Positions 21,156-30,255 are shown, numbered from the stretch's first letter. The stretch: 64,000 nt of DNA from Verrucomicrobiota bacterium JB022 (GCA_030673845.1 JAUTCQ010000016.1:48986-112985); one strand, 5' to 3'. Notes: generated by a model from the letters alone, not told the origin. Made by a program: numbers and translations.

Positions 21156-21833
21156 TTACCCCTTGTAGCCGACCCAGCCCTTGAAGGTAAAGGCGGCGTA
21201 GAACAGCTCGACCCCGGTAAAGCCCGCCGCGGCGAGCAAGGCCGCATCTTCTGGCGGGGAGAGCACGGGCAGCCGCTCCTTCATCGCCGACACGCTCGCC
21301 GCGCCGGAAAACGCCGCATAGCGCGCGAGCCACCGGTCTTTGCCCACCTCGTCGGTAGGGAAGCTGTGGTGCACCACCACCAGCGGTGCCCCGGGCTTCA
21401 GCCGGCGGTGGATCTCGGCCAAAGTGCGCTGCCGTTCCACTGCCGGGAGGAAATGCAACGTGAGCAGGCAGGCCGCGCCATCGAACGGGCCCTCCGGGGC
21501 ATCGTCGATATAGCCTTCGCAAAATGCGACCCGCTCCGCTTGATCGCCCAGCGTCTCTTTGGCCTGCTGCAACATGGAAGGCGAAGGATCCACGCCATGG
21601 AAGCTCCAGCCCGGCTGCTGCTCGGCGAAGGCCTTCAATTCCAAGCCTCCACCCGCTCCGAGCACCAGCACGCGCCCATCGGCCGGGACACGTTCGGCAA
21701 GCAGCAGACCGCACATCCGGTGCAGATCCCATAAACCGGGCACCTGCTGGGCCACCTTTTCCGAATATCCGGCGGAGGCTCCGGCAGGGGATGCACCCGA
21801 GGCAAAATCAGGGGTATGTGGGCTGGGTTTCAA
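21156..21833 (-). CDS. Class I SAM-dependent methyltransferase
   Basis: A 225-residue methyltransferase. Motif I is RVLVLGAGGGLELKAFAEQ, motif II GVDPSPSMLQQAKETLGD, then VAFCEGYIDDAPEGPFDGAA and LTLHFLPAVERQRTLAEIH. This resembles CmoA/UbiE-like small-molecule or tRNA-modifying methyltransferases, but no substrate can be assigned. It is bracketed by the split direct repeats at 21104 and 21883, so it might be a transferred cassette. Confidence 0.85.
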   Translation of the reverse strand: MKPSPHTPDFASGASPAGASAGYSEKVAQQVPGLWDLHRMCGLLLAERVPADGRVLVLGAGGGLELKAFAEQQPGWSFHGVDPSPSMLQQAKETLGDQAERVAFCEGYIDDAPEGPFDGAACLLTLHFLPAVERQRTLAEIHRRLKPGAPLVVVHHSFPTDEVGKDRWLARYAAFSGAASVSAMKERLPVLSPPEDAALLAAAGFTGVELFYAAFTFKGWVGYKG

Positions 21834-21882
21834 GGCTCTTGAGCGAAAGCTCTTTCGGTAGGGAGGGGTGGAGCCCGGTCGA

Positions 21883-21925
21883 TGTCAACGCCGAAGATGG
21901 TTGAGCCTGTACCGTCGTAACGTCA
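21883..21925. repeat. Right copy of the split direct repeat
   Basis: TGTCAACGCCGAAG at 21883-21896 and CGTAACGTCA at 21916-21925. The offset between the words is 33 bases here and 31 in the left copy. Confidence 0.65.
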
Positions 21926-21983
21926 TTTCACCATAGGTTCGCATTTCTTGTTTAGTTCGAAGTGTAAAAACGCATACAATGAT

Positions 21984-21992
21984 TGTGGATAA
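21984..21992 (-). promoter_or_regulatory. DnaA box upstream of the dcw cluster
   Basis: The + strand TGTGGATAA is a perfect TTATCCACA DnaA box on the minus strand, within an AT-rich stretch (about 21940-22060) of the 398-bp gap before mraZ. I found no second perfect box nearby, so it does not look like an origin. Confidence 0.5.
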
Positions 21993-22186
21993 CTCGTGCA
22001 ACTTATTTGAAATCAGAGGGATAAATATTTGCGTATTTTGGCGATGAGTAGTTGAATGAAGTTAGCATGGGGGTGTTCCCTAATGTCGGCCATCACGCTA
22101 ACGGCTAGGCGCGCAGATAAGCGGCCTGCGGCTAAGAATTTAGCGCGCGTGTTTTCAAGCTTTTTCTACCATCCGCCCTTGACCGC

Positions 22187-22222
22187 GTGGGGAGAAGATG
22201 GCAAGAAATGGGAGGAAGTGGG
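22187..22222 (+). promoter_or_regulatory. MraZ operator with four TGGG-type repeats
   Basis: GTGGG (22187), ATGGC (22198, degenerate), ATGGG (22208) and GTGGG (22218) recur every 10-11 bp just before the mraZ start. This matches the known MraZ operator of tandem GTGGG repeats on one helix face and predicts autoregulation of the cluster. Confidence 0.8.
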
Positions 22223-22231
22223 AGACATCGG

Positions 22232-22693
22232 ATGGTGGATGATTTGGCCAGTGCGATAGATGCCAACGTGTATGTGGGGGAATTCTCCCACCGCTTGGAC
22301 GCGCGCGGTCGGGTCACAGTGCCGTCGGATTTCCGGGTCGAGGGCGATGAAGGTAACTACTACTTCGCCTGGCCGCACCCGGAGGGCTATGTGGCGGTCT
22401 TCCCTCCCGCCATGCAGCAAGAGCTGCTCGAGAAGACCCGTAGTATCAAACAGAGCGACAAGGCCGGCCAAAAGATGCTGCGCCAGCTTTTCGGAAACGG
22501 ATGCAAGTTCGGCTGTGACAAGCAGGGCCGCATCCTGATCCCGCAAAAGCTGCTGGAGAAGTCCGGCATCGACAAGGACGTCACCTTCGTCGGGGTGGGG
22601 CGCACCTTTCAGATCTGGTCGACCGAGCGCTTCGCCGCCGAGAACGAAGAAGAATTCGATTTTAACTCCACCATGGAGTCCCTGGGCATCTAA
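22232..22693 (+). CDS. mraZ: MraZ transcriptional regulator
   Basis: A 153-residue MraZ with two AbrB-like halves: VGEFSHRLDARGRVTVPSDF near the N-terminus and GCDKQGRILIPQKLLEKSGI in the second half. MraZ forms ring-shaped oligomers and represses its own dcw operon by binding TGGG repeats, which lie directly upstream. I chose the ATG at 22232 because GGAGA precedes it and an upstream in-frame GTG lies inside the operator. It heads the division cluster, as in most bacteria. Confidence 0.95.
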   Translation: MVDDLASAIDANVYVGEFSHRLDARGRVTVPSDFRVEGDEGNYYFAWPHPEGYVAVFPPAMQQELLEKTRSIKQSDKAGQKMLRQLFGNGCKFGCDKQGRILIPQKLLEKSGIDKDVTFVGVGRTFQIWSTERFAAENEEEFDFNSTMESLGI

Positions 22694-22976
22694 CCATGAA
22701 CCTCATGATCACCAGTCATCCGATCAATCGCCGCCTGCACCACTCGGGCGCGCTGTTCGACGGCAGGATCCGCCACTACAACCGAGGAGACTTCCCCGGT
22801 TGCGGACGTCTGCGCCTCACCGGTGAGGTCGACATGTCGCCAAACCCGGCTCGCCTTCCCCGCATCTTCAGCGGGTGGATGAGCCTGTTCCGCCTCCGCT
22901 GAGCCATCGGGCGCCCTCTGCGCCCCATCGCCCCGCGTGTATAGATTCCCTCCCTTCTCATTTTGCTTTTCGTTTC

Positions 22977-23897
22977 ATGCCGTCGCATGTGCCAGTCCTG
23001 TTTCGCGAGACACTCGCGGCCTTAGAGGTCGCGGAGGGGGGACGGCATGTGCTCGACGGTACCTTCGGTGGCGGCGGCCACACACGTGGCATGCTCGAAG
23101 CCGCGCCCGACAACCGCGTTACCGCTTTTGACTGCGACCCTCAGGCGGCCGAACGCGCCGCCGAGCTACAGGCCGAGTTTGGCGACCGCCTCGCCTTCCA
23201 CCCCGTCAATTTCGACCGCCTCGACGCATTCGTCGACGGGCGCGTCGATGGTGCCCTCTTCGACCTGGGCCTTTCCTCTTTCCACTACGACCTGCCGGAG
23301 CGCGGCTTTTCCTTCCGCTTCGACGGGCCGGCCGACATGCGCCTCAACACCCGCGAGGGGCGCACTGCGGCCGAATTCCTGGAACACGCTTCCGAAACTG
23401 AGTTGGTTCAAGCCATTCGCGACTTCGGTGAAGAGCCGCGATGGAAGCCAGTGCTCCGGGCGATCCTATCCGCCCGGGGCACTGGTAAACTCCAGCGCAC
23501 CGCCTCGCTCGCCGCCGTCGTCGAAGAAGCTGCCGCCCCTCGCTACCAGAAGGCCAGCCGCATCCACCCGGCCACCCGCACCTTCCAGGGCGTGCGCATC
23601 GCCATCAACGACGAGCTGGGCGTGATCGAGCGCATGTTGCCGCAGGCCTTCGCCGCACTTCGCCCCGGCGGCATCCTCGCCGTCATCAGCTTTCACTCCC
23701 TCGAAGACCGCATCGTCAAACGCTTCTTCCGCCGCGTGGCTGGCCAACCCGAAAGCCGGCGCGACAACCGCCCGCAGCAAGAACGTCACGTGCAGGCCGA
23801 GATCCTGACCCGCCGCCCCCTTGAGGCCGGCGAAGAAGAAATCGCTCTCAATCCTCGCTCCCGCTCCGCCAAACTCCGCGTTTTGCGCAAACTCTGA
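22977..23897 (+). CDS. rsmH: 16S rRNA (cytosine-1402-N4)-methyltransferase RsmH
   Basis: A 306-residue RsmH (MraW). It starts MPSHVPVLFRETLAAL, then VLDGTFGGGGHTRGMLEA (SAM motif), GALFDLGLSSFHYDLPERGF, FDGPADMRLNT and RIAINDELGVIERMLPQAF, ending VISFHSLEDRIVKRFF. It methylates N4 of C1402 in 16S rRNA. The frame is open further upstream, but homology begins at the ATG at 22977. About 280 bp separate it from mraZ, and I do not trust the short frame in that gap. Confidence 0.95.
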   Translation: MPSHVPVLFRETLAALEVAEGGRHVLDGTFGGGGHTRGMLEAAPDNRVTAFDCDPQAAERAAELQAEFGDRLAFHPVNFDRLDAFVDGRVDGALFDLGLSSFHYDLPERGFSFRFDGPADMRLNTREGRTAAEFLEHASETELVQAIRDFGEEPRWKPVLRAILSARGTGKLQRTASLAAVVEEAAAPRYQKASRIHPATRTFQGVRIAINDELGVIERMLPQAFAALRPGGILAVISFHSLEDRIVKRFFRRVAGQPESRRDNRPQQERHVQAEILTRRPLEAGEEEIALNPRSRSAKLRVLRKL

Positions 23898-23910
23898 TCC
23901 CGCTGAAACC

Positions 23911-24318
23911 ATGAAGCAGCCCTCCAGCACTTTCGCCAGTTCCTACGGTTCCACCATCCTCGGCCTTGCCATCGCCATCGTCGTCACGGCGGGCATCGGC
24001 GGCCTGGGGCAACTGTGGCTGCTCCAGCAGCGCAGCGAGATGGTCCGCCGGACCGAAGAAGCGCAATCCCAGATCACCCAAGTGGAGCGCAAGCTGCGGT
24101 ATCTGGACAGCGAGATCGCCCGCGTGCACCGCCCGGACAACCTGCAGAACCGCGTGGTCGAGCTGGGCCTCAACCTGCGCCCCCCGACCTCGGGCCAGGT
24201 CGTCTACCTTTCCCGTGACCCGCTCCCAGATCAGACCGATCCGGACATCCCCAACCTCTTTGCTCAACTGCCGGAAGCCCCCGCTGCCTGGGGCGCGACC
24301 GGTGTCGCGAGTCGTTGA
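23911..24318 (+). CDS. ftsL: FtsL-like division protein
   Basis: A 135-residue bitopic membrane protein with one TM segment (about residues 14-36, ILGLAIAIVVTAGIGGLGQL). A coiled coil follows (MVRRTEEAQSQITQVERKL, then RYLDSEIARVHRPDNLQNRV). This size, topology and place between rsmH and ftsI are those of FtsL, which joins FtsB and FtsQ to activate septal synthesis. Sequence identity in the family is too low to rely on motifs, so the call rests on topology and position. Confidence 0.8.
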   Translation: MKQPSSTFASSYGSTILGLAIAIVVTAGIGGLGQLWLLQQRSEMVRRTEEAQSQITQVERKLRYLDSEIARVHRPDNLQNRVVELGLNLRPPTSGQVVYLSRDPLPDQTDPDIPNLFAQLPEAPAAWGATGVASR

Positions 24319-24324
24319 TCCATT

Positions 24325-26112
24325 ATGTCGCGCGCATTTCTCCCAGTCTGGCGTTTTTGGCTGATCGTGGCGGTGGTATTCGCCTCGTTCGGAGCTGTCT
24401 GGGTCCGCCTGTACTTACTACAGGTCGTATATGCGCCGGAGTTGGCCGCGCAGGCCGCCAGCTCGCGACAACGCACGCTGCAGGTCGAGGCCCGCCGGGG
24501 AGACATTACCGACGCGCACGGCAACCTGCTTGCGACCGCCCGCCCGGTGATCGACCTCGGCGTCGACCCGCAATCGGTGACGGCTCACGACGCCGAAAAG
24601 CTGCCGGAGCTGGCCGTGATCCTGAAGCGCCCCCTGCCAGAGGTGCGCCGCGCCTTTACGGACCTCACGCGCACCAACAGCGAAGGCGAGCAAGTGCCGA
24701 TCCGCTGGACCAAGCTCGCTACGTTGACTGAAGACGACTACCAGCAGGTGCTCGACCTCGGCCTCAAGTCCGTCTACGGCAACCGCCGCTACGAGCGCTA
24801 TTACCCGGCCAACGAAATGGCCGCCCATGTCGTCGGCTACATTAATAAAGAGGGCACGCCGGTCATGGGCATCGAGCGTTACCTCGACTTTTACCTGCGC
24901 GGTCAGGATGGCTGGCGCGATACCGAGCGCGACGGTCGCCGTCGCGAGCTGGCCATGTTTACCCAGCGCGAGGTGAGCCCTACCGACGGCCTGACAGTCG
25001 AGCTGACGGTCGACTGGGTCGTCCAGAGCATGGTGGAGCGTGAGATCGAGCGCATCGTGGGGGAATACAACCCCGAAGGCGTCTCGATCATCGTCAGCGA
25101 CCCCAAGACGGGGGCCATCCGTGCGATGGGCAACTACCCGAAGTTCGACCCTAACACGTTCTGGGACTTTCCGCTCGAAAACCAGCGCAACCGCGCAGTG
25201 ACGGACATCTACGAGCCGGGCTCGACCTTCAAGATCGTGGCCGCCTCTGCCGCCCTGCAGGAGAAGATCGTCACGCCCGATACGCTGATCGACTGTGCGG
25301 AGCCGGTGGCCGAATATCAGGGGCGCCGCATCCGTCTGCCCAACGACGACCACCCGCTCGGCGAGATCCCCGTCTCGACCGTCATCGCCAAGTCCAGCAA
25401 CCGCGGCGCGGCACAGCTCGCCATGATGCTGGGCGACCACCGCATGCACGATTATGCCGCACGCTTCGGCTTCGGCAGCATCACCGGCTGGGGCCCGGCG
25501 GGCGAAGTCGGCGGCATCCTGCACGACGTCAAGGACTGGGACGGCCTCACCATTTCGCGACTGCCCGCCGGCTATGCCGTATCGGCCACACCGCTACAGG
25601 TGCACTTTGCCATGGCCACCATTGCCAACGACGGCGTTTTGATGCACCCGCGCGTGGTCAAGAGCGTGAAAGACCGCCAAGGCAACGACGTGCTGGAATT
25701 TACGCCCCGCCCGCGCGACCAGGTCGTCTCGCCCGAAGTCGCCCAGGAGATGCGTGCGATGCTCAACCAGGTCGTGAGCCGCGAAGGCACTGCCCGCCGC
25801 GCCATGATCGACGGCTACTCCGTCTGCGGCAAGACAGGCACCTCGCGCAAGATCATCAATGGGCGTTACTCGCACCAGCTCCACGTCGGTTCGTTCTCCG
25901 GGTTCTTCCCGGCGGAAGACCCCAAGGTCGTCATCACGGTGATGGTCAACGGCGCCCGCTTCAAAGGCATCGGCTACGGCGGCGTGGTGGCCGCGCCTGC
26001 CTTCAAGGCGATTGGCGAGCAACTTGCAGCATATTACGCGATCCCGCGCGATATCGACCCGGAGAAGCCCAGCGCGCTCTACGCGGCCAATCGGCAGGAG
26101 GGCGCCCAATGA
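24325..26112 (+). CDS. ftsI: Septal peptidoglycan transpeptidase FtsI (PBP3-type)
   Basis: A 595-residue class B penicillin-binding protein. The N-terminal TM anchor (about 11-34) is followed by a PBP dimerisation domain with ARRGDITDAHGNLLATARP and the transpeptidase domain. Active-site motifs are complete: Ser300-x-x-Lys303 in EPGSTFKI, SSN at 357-359 and KTG at 503-505. It cross-links septal peptidoglycan together with FtsW. The stop overlaps the proposed murE start by four bases. No PASTA domains are present. Confidence 0.95.
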   Translation: MSRAFLPVWRFWLIVAVVFASFGAVWVRLYLLQVVYAPELAAQAASSRQRTLQVEARRGDITDAHGNLLATARPVIDLGVDPQSVTAHDAEKLPELAVILKRPLPEVRRAFTDLTRTNSEGEQVPIRWTKLATLTEDDYQQVLDLGLKSVYGNRRYERYYPANEMAAHVVGYINKEGTPVMGIERYLDFYLRGQDGWRDTERDGRRRELAMFTQREVSPTDGLTVELTVDWVVQSMVEREIERIVGEYNPEGVSIIVSDPKTGAIRAMGNYPKFDPNTFWDFPLENQRNRAVTDIYEPGSTFKIVAASAALQEKIVTPDTLIDCAEPVAEYQGRRIRLPNDDHPLGEIPVSTVIAKSSNRGAAQLAMMLGDHRMHDYAARFGFGSITGWGPAGEVGGILHDVKDWDGLTISRLPAGYAVSATPLQVHFAMATIANDGVLMHPRVVKSVKDRQGNDVLEFTPRPRDQVVSPEVAQEMRAMLNQVVSREGTARRAMIDGYSVCGKTGTSRKIINGRYSHQLHVGSFSGFFPAEDPKVVITVMVNGARFKGIGYGGVVAAPAFKAIGEQLAAYYAIPRDIDPEKPSALYAANRQEGAQ

Positions 26113-27698
26113 CGCCCTTTTCGCTCCTGGCTCCAACCTCCGCCCAAGCTGGCGATCAGCGGTGGCAACAGGCGAGCGCCCTGTTGCTGCAACGCCTCTC
26201 GCCGCCTACCCATGCCACAATGATTACTTTGGCCCGACTCTTTCACGACCTGCCCGGGGTAGAATTCAAAGGCCCTGAAGACGTGTCGGTGCGGGCCCTC
26301 TGTATCGACAGCCGCCGCGTGGCCACAGGTGCCGTGTTTTTCGCGTTGCCCGGCCGCCGCACCCACGGTCTCCGCTTTATGGAAGAGGCGATGGACCGCG
26401 GGGCCGCCGCCATCGTGACCGATCAGGACATCTGGGTGCCGCGCAAGATGACCCTCGTGCGGGTGCCCGATGTGCGCGCCGCCCTCGTCACCGCTTCCCG
26501 CCGATTTTACGACGAGCCGCAACGCCACCTGCACCTCGTCGGTGTCACCGGCACCAGCGGCAAGACAGTCGTTACCAGCCTTTTGCACGACTGGTGGAGC
26601 GCCCAGACCCCCACCGGCCTCCTCGGCACCATCCACTACGCCCTCGGCAATCGCACCCTGCCGGCCAACCGCACCACGCCCGAGCCGATCGACCTCTACG
26701 CGATGTTTGCGCAGATGCACCAGGCCGGCTGCAAGCGCGCGGTCATGGAAGTCAGTTCGCACGCGCTCGACCAGGAGCGGGTGCGCGATCTCGCCTACGA
26801 GACGGTCGCCTTCCTCAACCTCACGCCCGAGCACCTCGATTACCACGGCTCGATGGAGGGTTATTTCGAATCGGTCGCGCGCCTCTTCGATGGTCGCAAC
26901 GGGCCGGCCCCGCGCCAGGTCGTGATCAACCTCGACGACCCTTACGGCGATCTCCTGATTTCGCGCTTGCCGCAGGAAGCACGCGCAGTGACGTTTGGTC
27001 GCGACGAGCGGGCCGACCTGCGCCTGCACGACGTGCAATGCACCCGCCACGGCGCCACTTTCAAGCTGCAGACGCCGAAGGGTGCGCTGACGGTGCATTC
27101 GCCGCTGGTGGGCGAGTTCAATGTCGACAACGTGGCGGCGGCCCTCGCCGTGGCCTATGCCGAAGGCACCGACTTGAACCACTGCGTGCGGCAATTGGCC
27201 CGTTTTGCTGGGGTCCGTGGCCGTCTGGAGCTGGTCAACGAAGGGCAGGACTTTTCGGTCATCGTCGACTACGCGCACACGCCGCAGGCCTACCGCCGCG
27301 TGCTCAAGACCTTGCGTGCGATCACCCCGGGCCGCCTGCTGGTGGTCTTTGGCTGCGGTGGCGACCGAGACCCGGCCCGTCGCCCGGAAGTGACCCGCGT
27401 GGTGGCCGAAGAGGCCGACCTCGCCTGGGCCACTGCCGACAACCCCCGTAGCGAGCAACTCGCCGACATTTTCCGCGACATGCGTGCCGGGCTGCCCGAG
27501 CGCCATGCCCTGCGCTTCCTCGACGACCGTCGCCACGCCATCAGCCAGGCCCTCGACGCCGCTCAGGCGGGCGACACCGTGCTGATCGCGGGCAAGGGCC
27601 ACGAAACCTTCCAGCAACACGCCGATTCAGTCGTGCCGTTCGACGACCGAGCCGTCGCTCGCCAACTGCTCCGCTACCGGCGCGAGCTTTCCAACTGA
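26109..27698 (+). CDS. murE: UDP-MurNAc-tripeptide synthetase MurE (meso-DAP type)
   Basis: A Mur ligase of 529 residues from the ATG at 26109, which overlaps ftsI by ATGA; a shorter 492-residue start at 26220 fits the usual family start better. ATP motif GVTGTSGKTVVTSLLHDWW, then NRTTPEPIDLYAMFAQMH, TPEHLDYHGSMEGYFES and VDYAHTPQAYRRVLKTLRAI. DNPRSEQLADI carries the DNPR signature of enzymes adding meso-diaminopimelate rather than lysine, which fits a Gram-negative wall. Overlaps murF by one base. Confidence 0.93.
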   Translation: MTPFSLLAPTSAQAGDQRWQQASALLLQRLSPPTHATMITLARLFHDLPGVEFKGPEDVSVRALCIDSRRVATGAVFFALPGRRTHGLRFMEEAMDRGAAAIVTDQDIWVPRKMTLVRVPDVRAALVTASRRFYDEPQRHLHLVGVTGTSGKTVVTSLLHDWWSAQTPTGLLGTIHYALGNRTLPANRTTPEPIDLYAMFAQMHQAGCKRAVMEVSSHALDQERVRDLAYETVAFLNLTPEHLDYHGSMEGYFESVARLFDGRNGPAPRQVVINLDDPYGDLLISRLPQEARAVTFGRDERADLRLHDVQCTRHGATFKLQTPKGALTVHSPLVGEFNVDNVAAALAVAYAEGTDLNHCVRQLARFAGVRGRLELVNEGQDFSVIVDYAHTPQAYRRVLKTLRAITPGRLLVVFGCGGDRDPARRPEVTRVVAEEADLAWATADNPRSEQLADIFRDMRAGLPERHALRFLDDRRHAISQALDAAQAGDTVLIAGKGHETFQQHADSVVPFDDRAVARQLLRYRRELSN

Positions 27699-29155
27699 TG
27701 CCTCGCTTTACTGCCAGTCAACTCGCCGCTGCCACCGGAGGTCATTGGGTCTCCGGGGAACCCGCGTCGGTCGACGGTTTCCACTTCGACTCCCGCATCG
27801 TGGCGCCGGGTGAGATGTTCGTCGCCTTGCTGACGGGGAAGCGCGACGGGCACGACTTTCTGGAGGCCGCTTTGGCGCGTGGGGCCACCGCCGCGCTGGT
27901 GTCGCGCATCCAGCCCGTGGCCCTGCCGCAGCTGGTGGTGCCGGATACGCTGGCGGCGTTTCAGGCCATCGCTCGGGCACACCGAGCCGCGTGGCCGCAC
28001 CCGGTGGTCGGCATCACCGGCAGCGTGGGCAAGACCTCGACCAAGGACATCCTCGCGCACCTGCTGGGGCGCGAAGACTGCGCCGCCACGCCGGGCAATT
28101 TCAACAACCACATCGGCGTGCCCATGTCGATCCTCCGGGCCGATCCGGCGCGGCATCGCGCGATGGTGCTGGAGGCCGGCACCAACAGCCCGGGCGAAAT
28201 CGCCTTTTTGGCCGATCTGATCCGCCCCACGGTGGCGATTGTGACGGCGGTAGGCCCGGCGCACCTCGACCACCTCGTCAATCTCGCGGGTGTGGCGGTC
28301 GAAAAGGCGGCGCTGCTGCAAGGCGAGCCCGCGCTCTCGATCTTCCCCGCCGAGGTGATTTCCTACGAGCCTTTTCAAAACGCGCCTGGGCAGGTCTGGC
28401 CGGTTTTTGCCGGCGACGGACCCGCCGAACCGGGCCGCGTTGTTTACCAAACGACCAAACTGGAAGCTGAAAACAACGAGGATGTCCCGACCAGGCATCC
28501 GGATTCACAGGTTAGTAACTATAGCTCGCTTCAGACCACCTCGGCCCCGGCAGTCGGACTGACCATCTGGCTGCCGGCCGAGGTCGCGAGCGCCGAACCT
28601 CTTCGTGCGCCCTTCCAGTCCACCAGCGAAGGCATGGCCCGCAATGCCGCTCTCGCCGTGGCCGCCGCCACCTATATGGGTGTGCCCGCCGCCCAAATTG
28701 AGGAACGCCTCGCCACCTGGCAGCCCTTGGCCGACCGCGGCGGCTGGGTGCAAGCTGAAGGCCGCTCGTATTATGTGGACTGCTACAATGCGAACCCCAA
28801 ATCGTTCGTCGACTCGTTTCAGGCCTTTCACCAGCGCTGCCCGCAAGCCCCGCGCGTGTTTGTGCTGGGCGCGATGTTCGAGCTGGGGGCCGAGCGCGCG
28901 CGTTGGCACCGTTGGGTCGCTGAGCGTTGCCCCGCCCAACCGGGCGACCGCATCATCCTGGTAGGGGAGGGCACCGAGGCTTATTTGCCGGGCCTGTCTG
29001 CCTTCCAGCGCGCGGGCGTCATGGTCACGCACGTTTCCAGTGCCGAGGCTGCTCGCGATTTGCTCAAGGCGACCGACTACCCCGTTTATCTCAAGGGCGG
29101 CCACGCGGCGCGCCTCGATATCCTCGCCCCGCAGCCGCAGGAGGTGTCATGCTGA
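27698..29155 (+). CDS. murF: MurF (D-Ala-D-Ala adding enzyme) with an odd internal insert
   Basis: A 485-residue Mur ligase. It shows VVGITGSVGKTSTKDILAHL (ATP), TPGNFNNHIGVPMSILRADP, LEAGTNSPGEIAFLADLIRP and VGPAHLDHL; the C-terminal domain has VDCYNANPKSFVDSFQAF. It adds D-Ala-D-Ala to the UDP-MurNAc-tripeptide. Residues about 248-286 (KLEAENNEDVPTRHPDSQVS and flanks) form a polar stretch with no counterpart I recognise. Its DNA (28441-28530) is about half GC, well below the flanks. The stop overlaps the mraY start. The N-terminal 30 residues fit the usual MurF start. Confidence 0.93.
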   Translation: MPRFTASQLAAATGGHWVSGEPASVDGFHFDSRIVAPGEMFVALLTGKRDGHDFLEAALARGATAALVSRIQPVALPQLVVPDTLAAFQAIARAHRAAWPHPVVGITGSVGKTSTKDILAHLLGREDCAATPGNFNNHIGVPMSILRADPARHRAMVLEAGTNSPGEIAFLADLIRPTVAIVTAVGPAHLDHLVNLAGVAVEKAALLQGEPALSIFPAEVISYEPFQNAPGQVWPVFAGDGPAEPGRVVYQTTKLEAENNEDVPTRHPDSQVSNYSSLQTTSAPAVGLTIWLPAEVASAEPLRAPFQSTSEGMARNAALAVAAATYMGVPAAQIEERLATWQPLADRGGWVQAEGRSYYVDCYNANPKSFVDSFQAFHQRCPQAPRVFVLGAMFELGAERARWHRWVAERCPAQPGDRIILVGEGTEAYLPGLSAFQRAGVMVTHVSSAEAARDLLKATDYPVYLKGGHAARLDILAPQPQEVSC

Positions 29156-30255
29156 CGGAACTCGCCAATTTCCAGGAACTGTGGGGGCCGTTGCGCCTCT
29201 TCAACTTCATTACTTTCCGCAGTGTGATGGGCGCGGCGACGGCATTGTTTGTCGGTATGCTGCTGGCCCCGATCCTCATCCGCCGCCTGCGTGCGTTCAA
29301 GCTGGCCCAGGTCTTCCGCAACGCCAAGGAAGTGGGCAAGCTGGCGGAGCTGCACGCGGGCAAGAAGGGCACCCCCACCATGGGCGGGCTGATCATCTTC
29401 TTCAGCGTCACGATCAGCACGGTGCTCTGGGCTGAGTGGAATGTCTTTATCGCCACCGCGCTTTTGGTCTACACCGGCCTCACGGTCATCGGCTTTCTCG
29501 ACGACTACCTCAAGATCACCAAGCGCAGCTCTGGCGGCCTCAAGGGGCGCTACAAGCTGGCCGGTCAGTTGGTGCTGACGGCAGGTGCGCTGGCCCTGCT
29601 GTTGAGCGACCCGGTGACGAGCGGGGCGATCCGCGAGCTGTGGCTGCCGTTCCTCAAGGCTCCGCTCATCACCACAATGCCGCTCGCGTTGCTCTTCGTC
29701 TTTGCCTTCCTCGTGCTGGCCGGCTCCAGCAACGCCATCAACCTCACCGACGGGGTCGACGGGTTGGCAATCGGCTGCACGCTCACGGTCGCCATGGCTT
29801 ACGGCCTGATGGCTTATGCGACGGGGAATTTTAAATACGCCGACTACCTGTTGCTGCGCTTCCTGCCCGGTGCGGGGGAGCTGACGGTGATGTGCGCCAT
29901 CCTCTGCGCCGCCTGTCTGGCCTTCCTGTGGTTCAACGCCCACCCGGCCTCGGTCTTTATGGGCGATACCGGCTCGCTGGCCCTCGGCGGCCTCGTCGGC
30001 GTCATTGCGCTGATGATCCTCCAGCCGTTCACGCTGATGATCGTGGGCGGCGTTTTCGTGGCCGAAGCCCTCTCGGTCATCATCCAGGTGGGGGTGTTCA
30101 AAGGCTCGGGCCGTAAACATCGCTTCTTCCGGATGGCCCCGATCCACCACCATTTCGAGCTGGGCGGGTGGGCCGAGACACAAGTCGTTATTCGTTTCTG
30201 GATACTTTCCCTCATTTGCGCCATCGCGGGCCTCGCCACCCTGAAGCTTCGCTGA
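29149..30255 (+). CDS. mraY: Phospho-MurNAc-pentapeptide translocase MraY
   Basis: A 368-residue polytopic membrane enzyme making lipid I. Diagnostic motifs: KKGTPTMGGLIIF, IGFLDDYLKITKRSSGGLKG (catalytic Asp pair), SSNAINLTDGVDGLA, AHPASVFMGDTGSLALGG and MAPIHHHFELGGWAE. Its ATG sits inside the end of murF behind a strong GCAGGAGGTGTC ribosome site, giving a seven-base overlap with murF. Confidence 0.96.
   Translation: MLTELANFQELWGPLRLFNFITFRSVMGAATALFVGMLLAPILIRRLRAFKLAQVFRNAKEVGKLAELHAGKKGTPTMGGLIIFFSVTISTVLWAEWNVFIATALLVYTGLTVIGFLDDYLKITKRSSGGLKGRYKLAGQLVLTAGALALLLSDPVTSGAIRELWLPFLKAPLITTMPLALLFVFAFLVLAGSSNAINLTDGVDGLAIGCTLTVAMAYGLMAYATGNFKYADYLLLRFLPGAGELTVMCAILCAACLAFLWFNAHPASVFMGDTGSLALGGLVGVIALMILQPFTLMIVGGVFVAEALSVIIQVGVFKGSGRKHRFFRMAPIHHHFELGGWAETQVVIRFWILSLICAIAGLATLKLR

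Noticed and set aside
21930..22231. Chromosome origin near the DnaA box
   Set aside because: Only one perfect box was found and no dnaA, dnaN or other origin genes adjoin.
22696..22902. A 68-residue frame between mraZ and rsmH
   Set aside because: No ribosome site, no recognisable features, and typical random high-GC composition. Conservation would be needed to support it.
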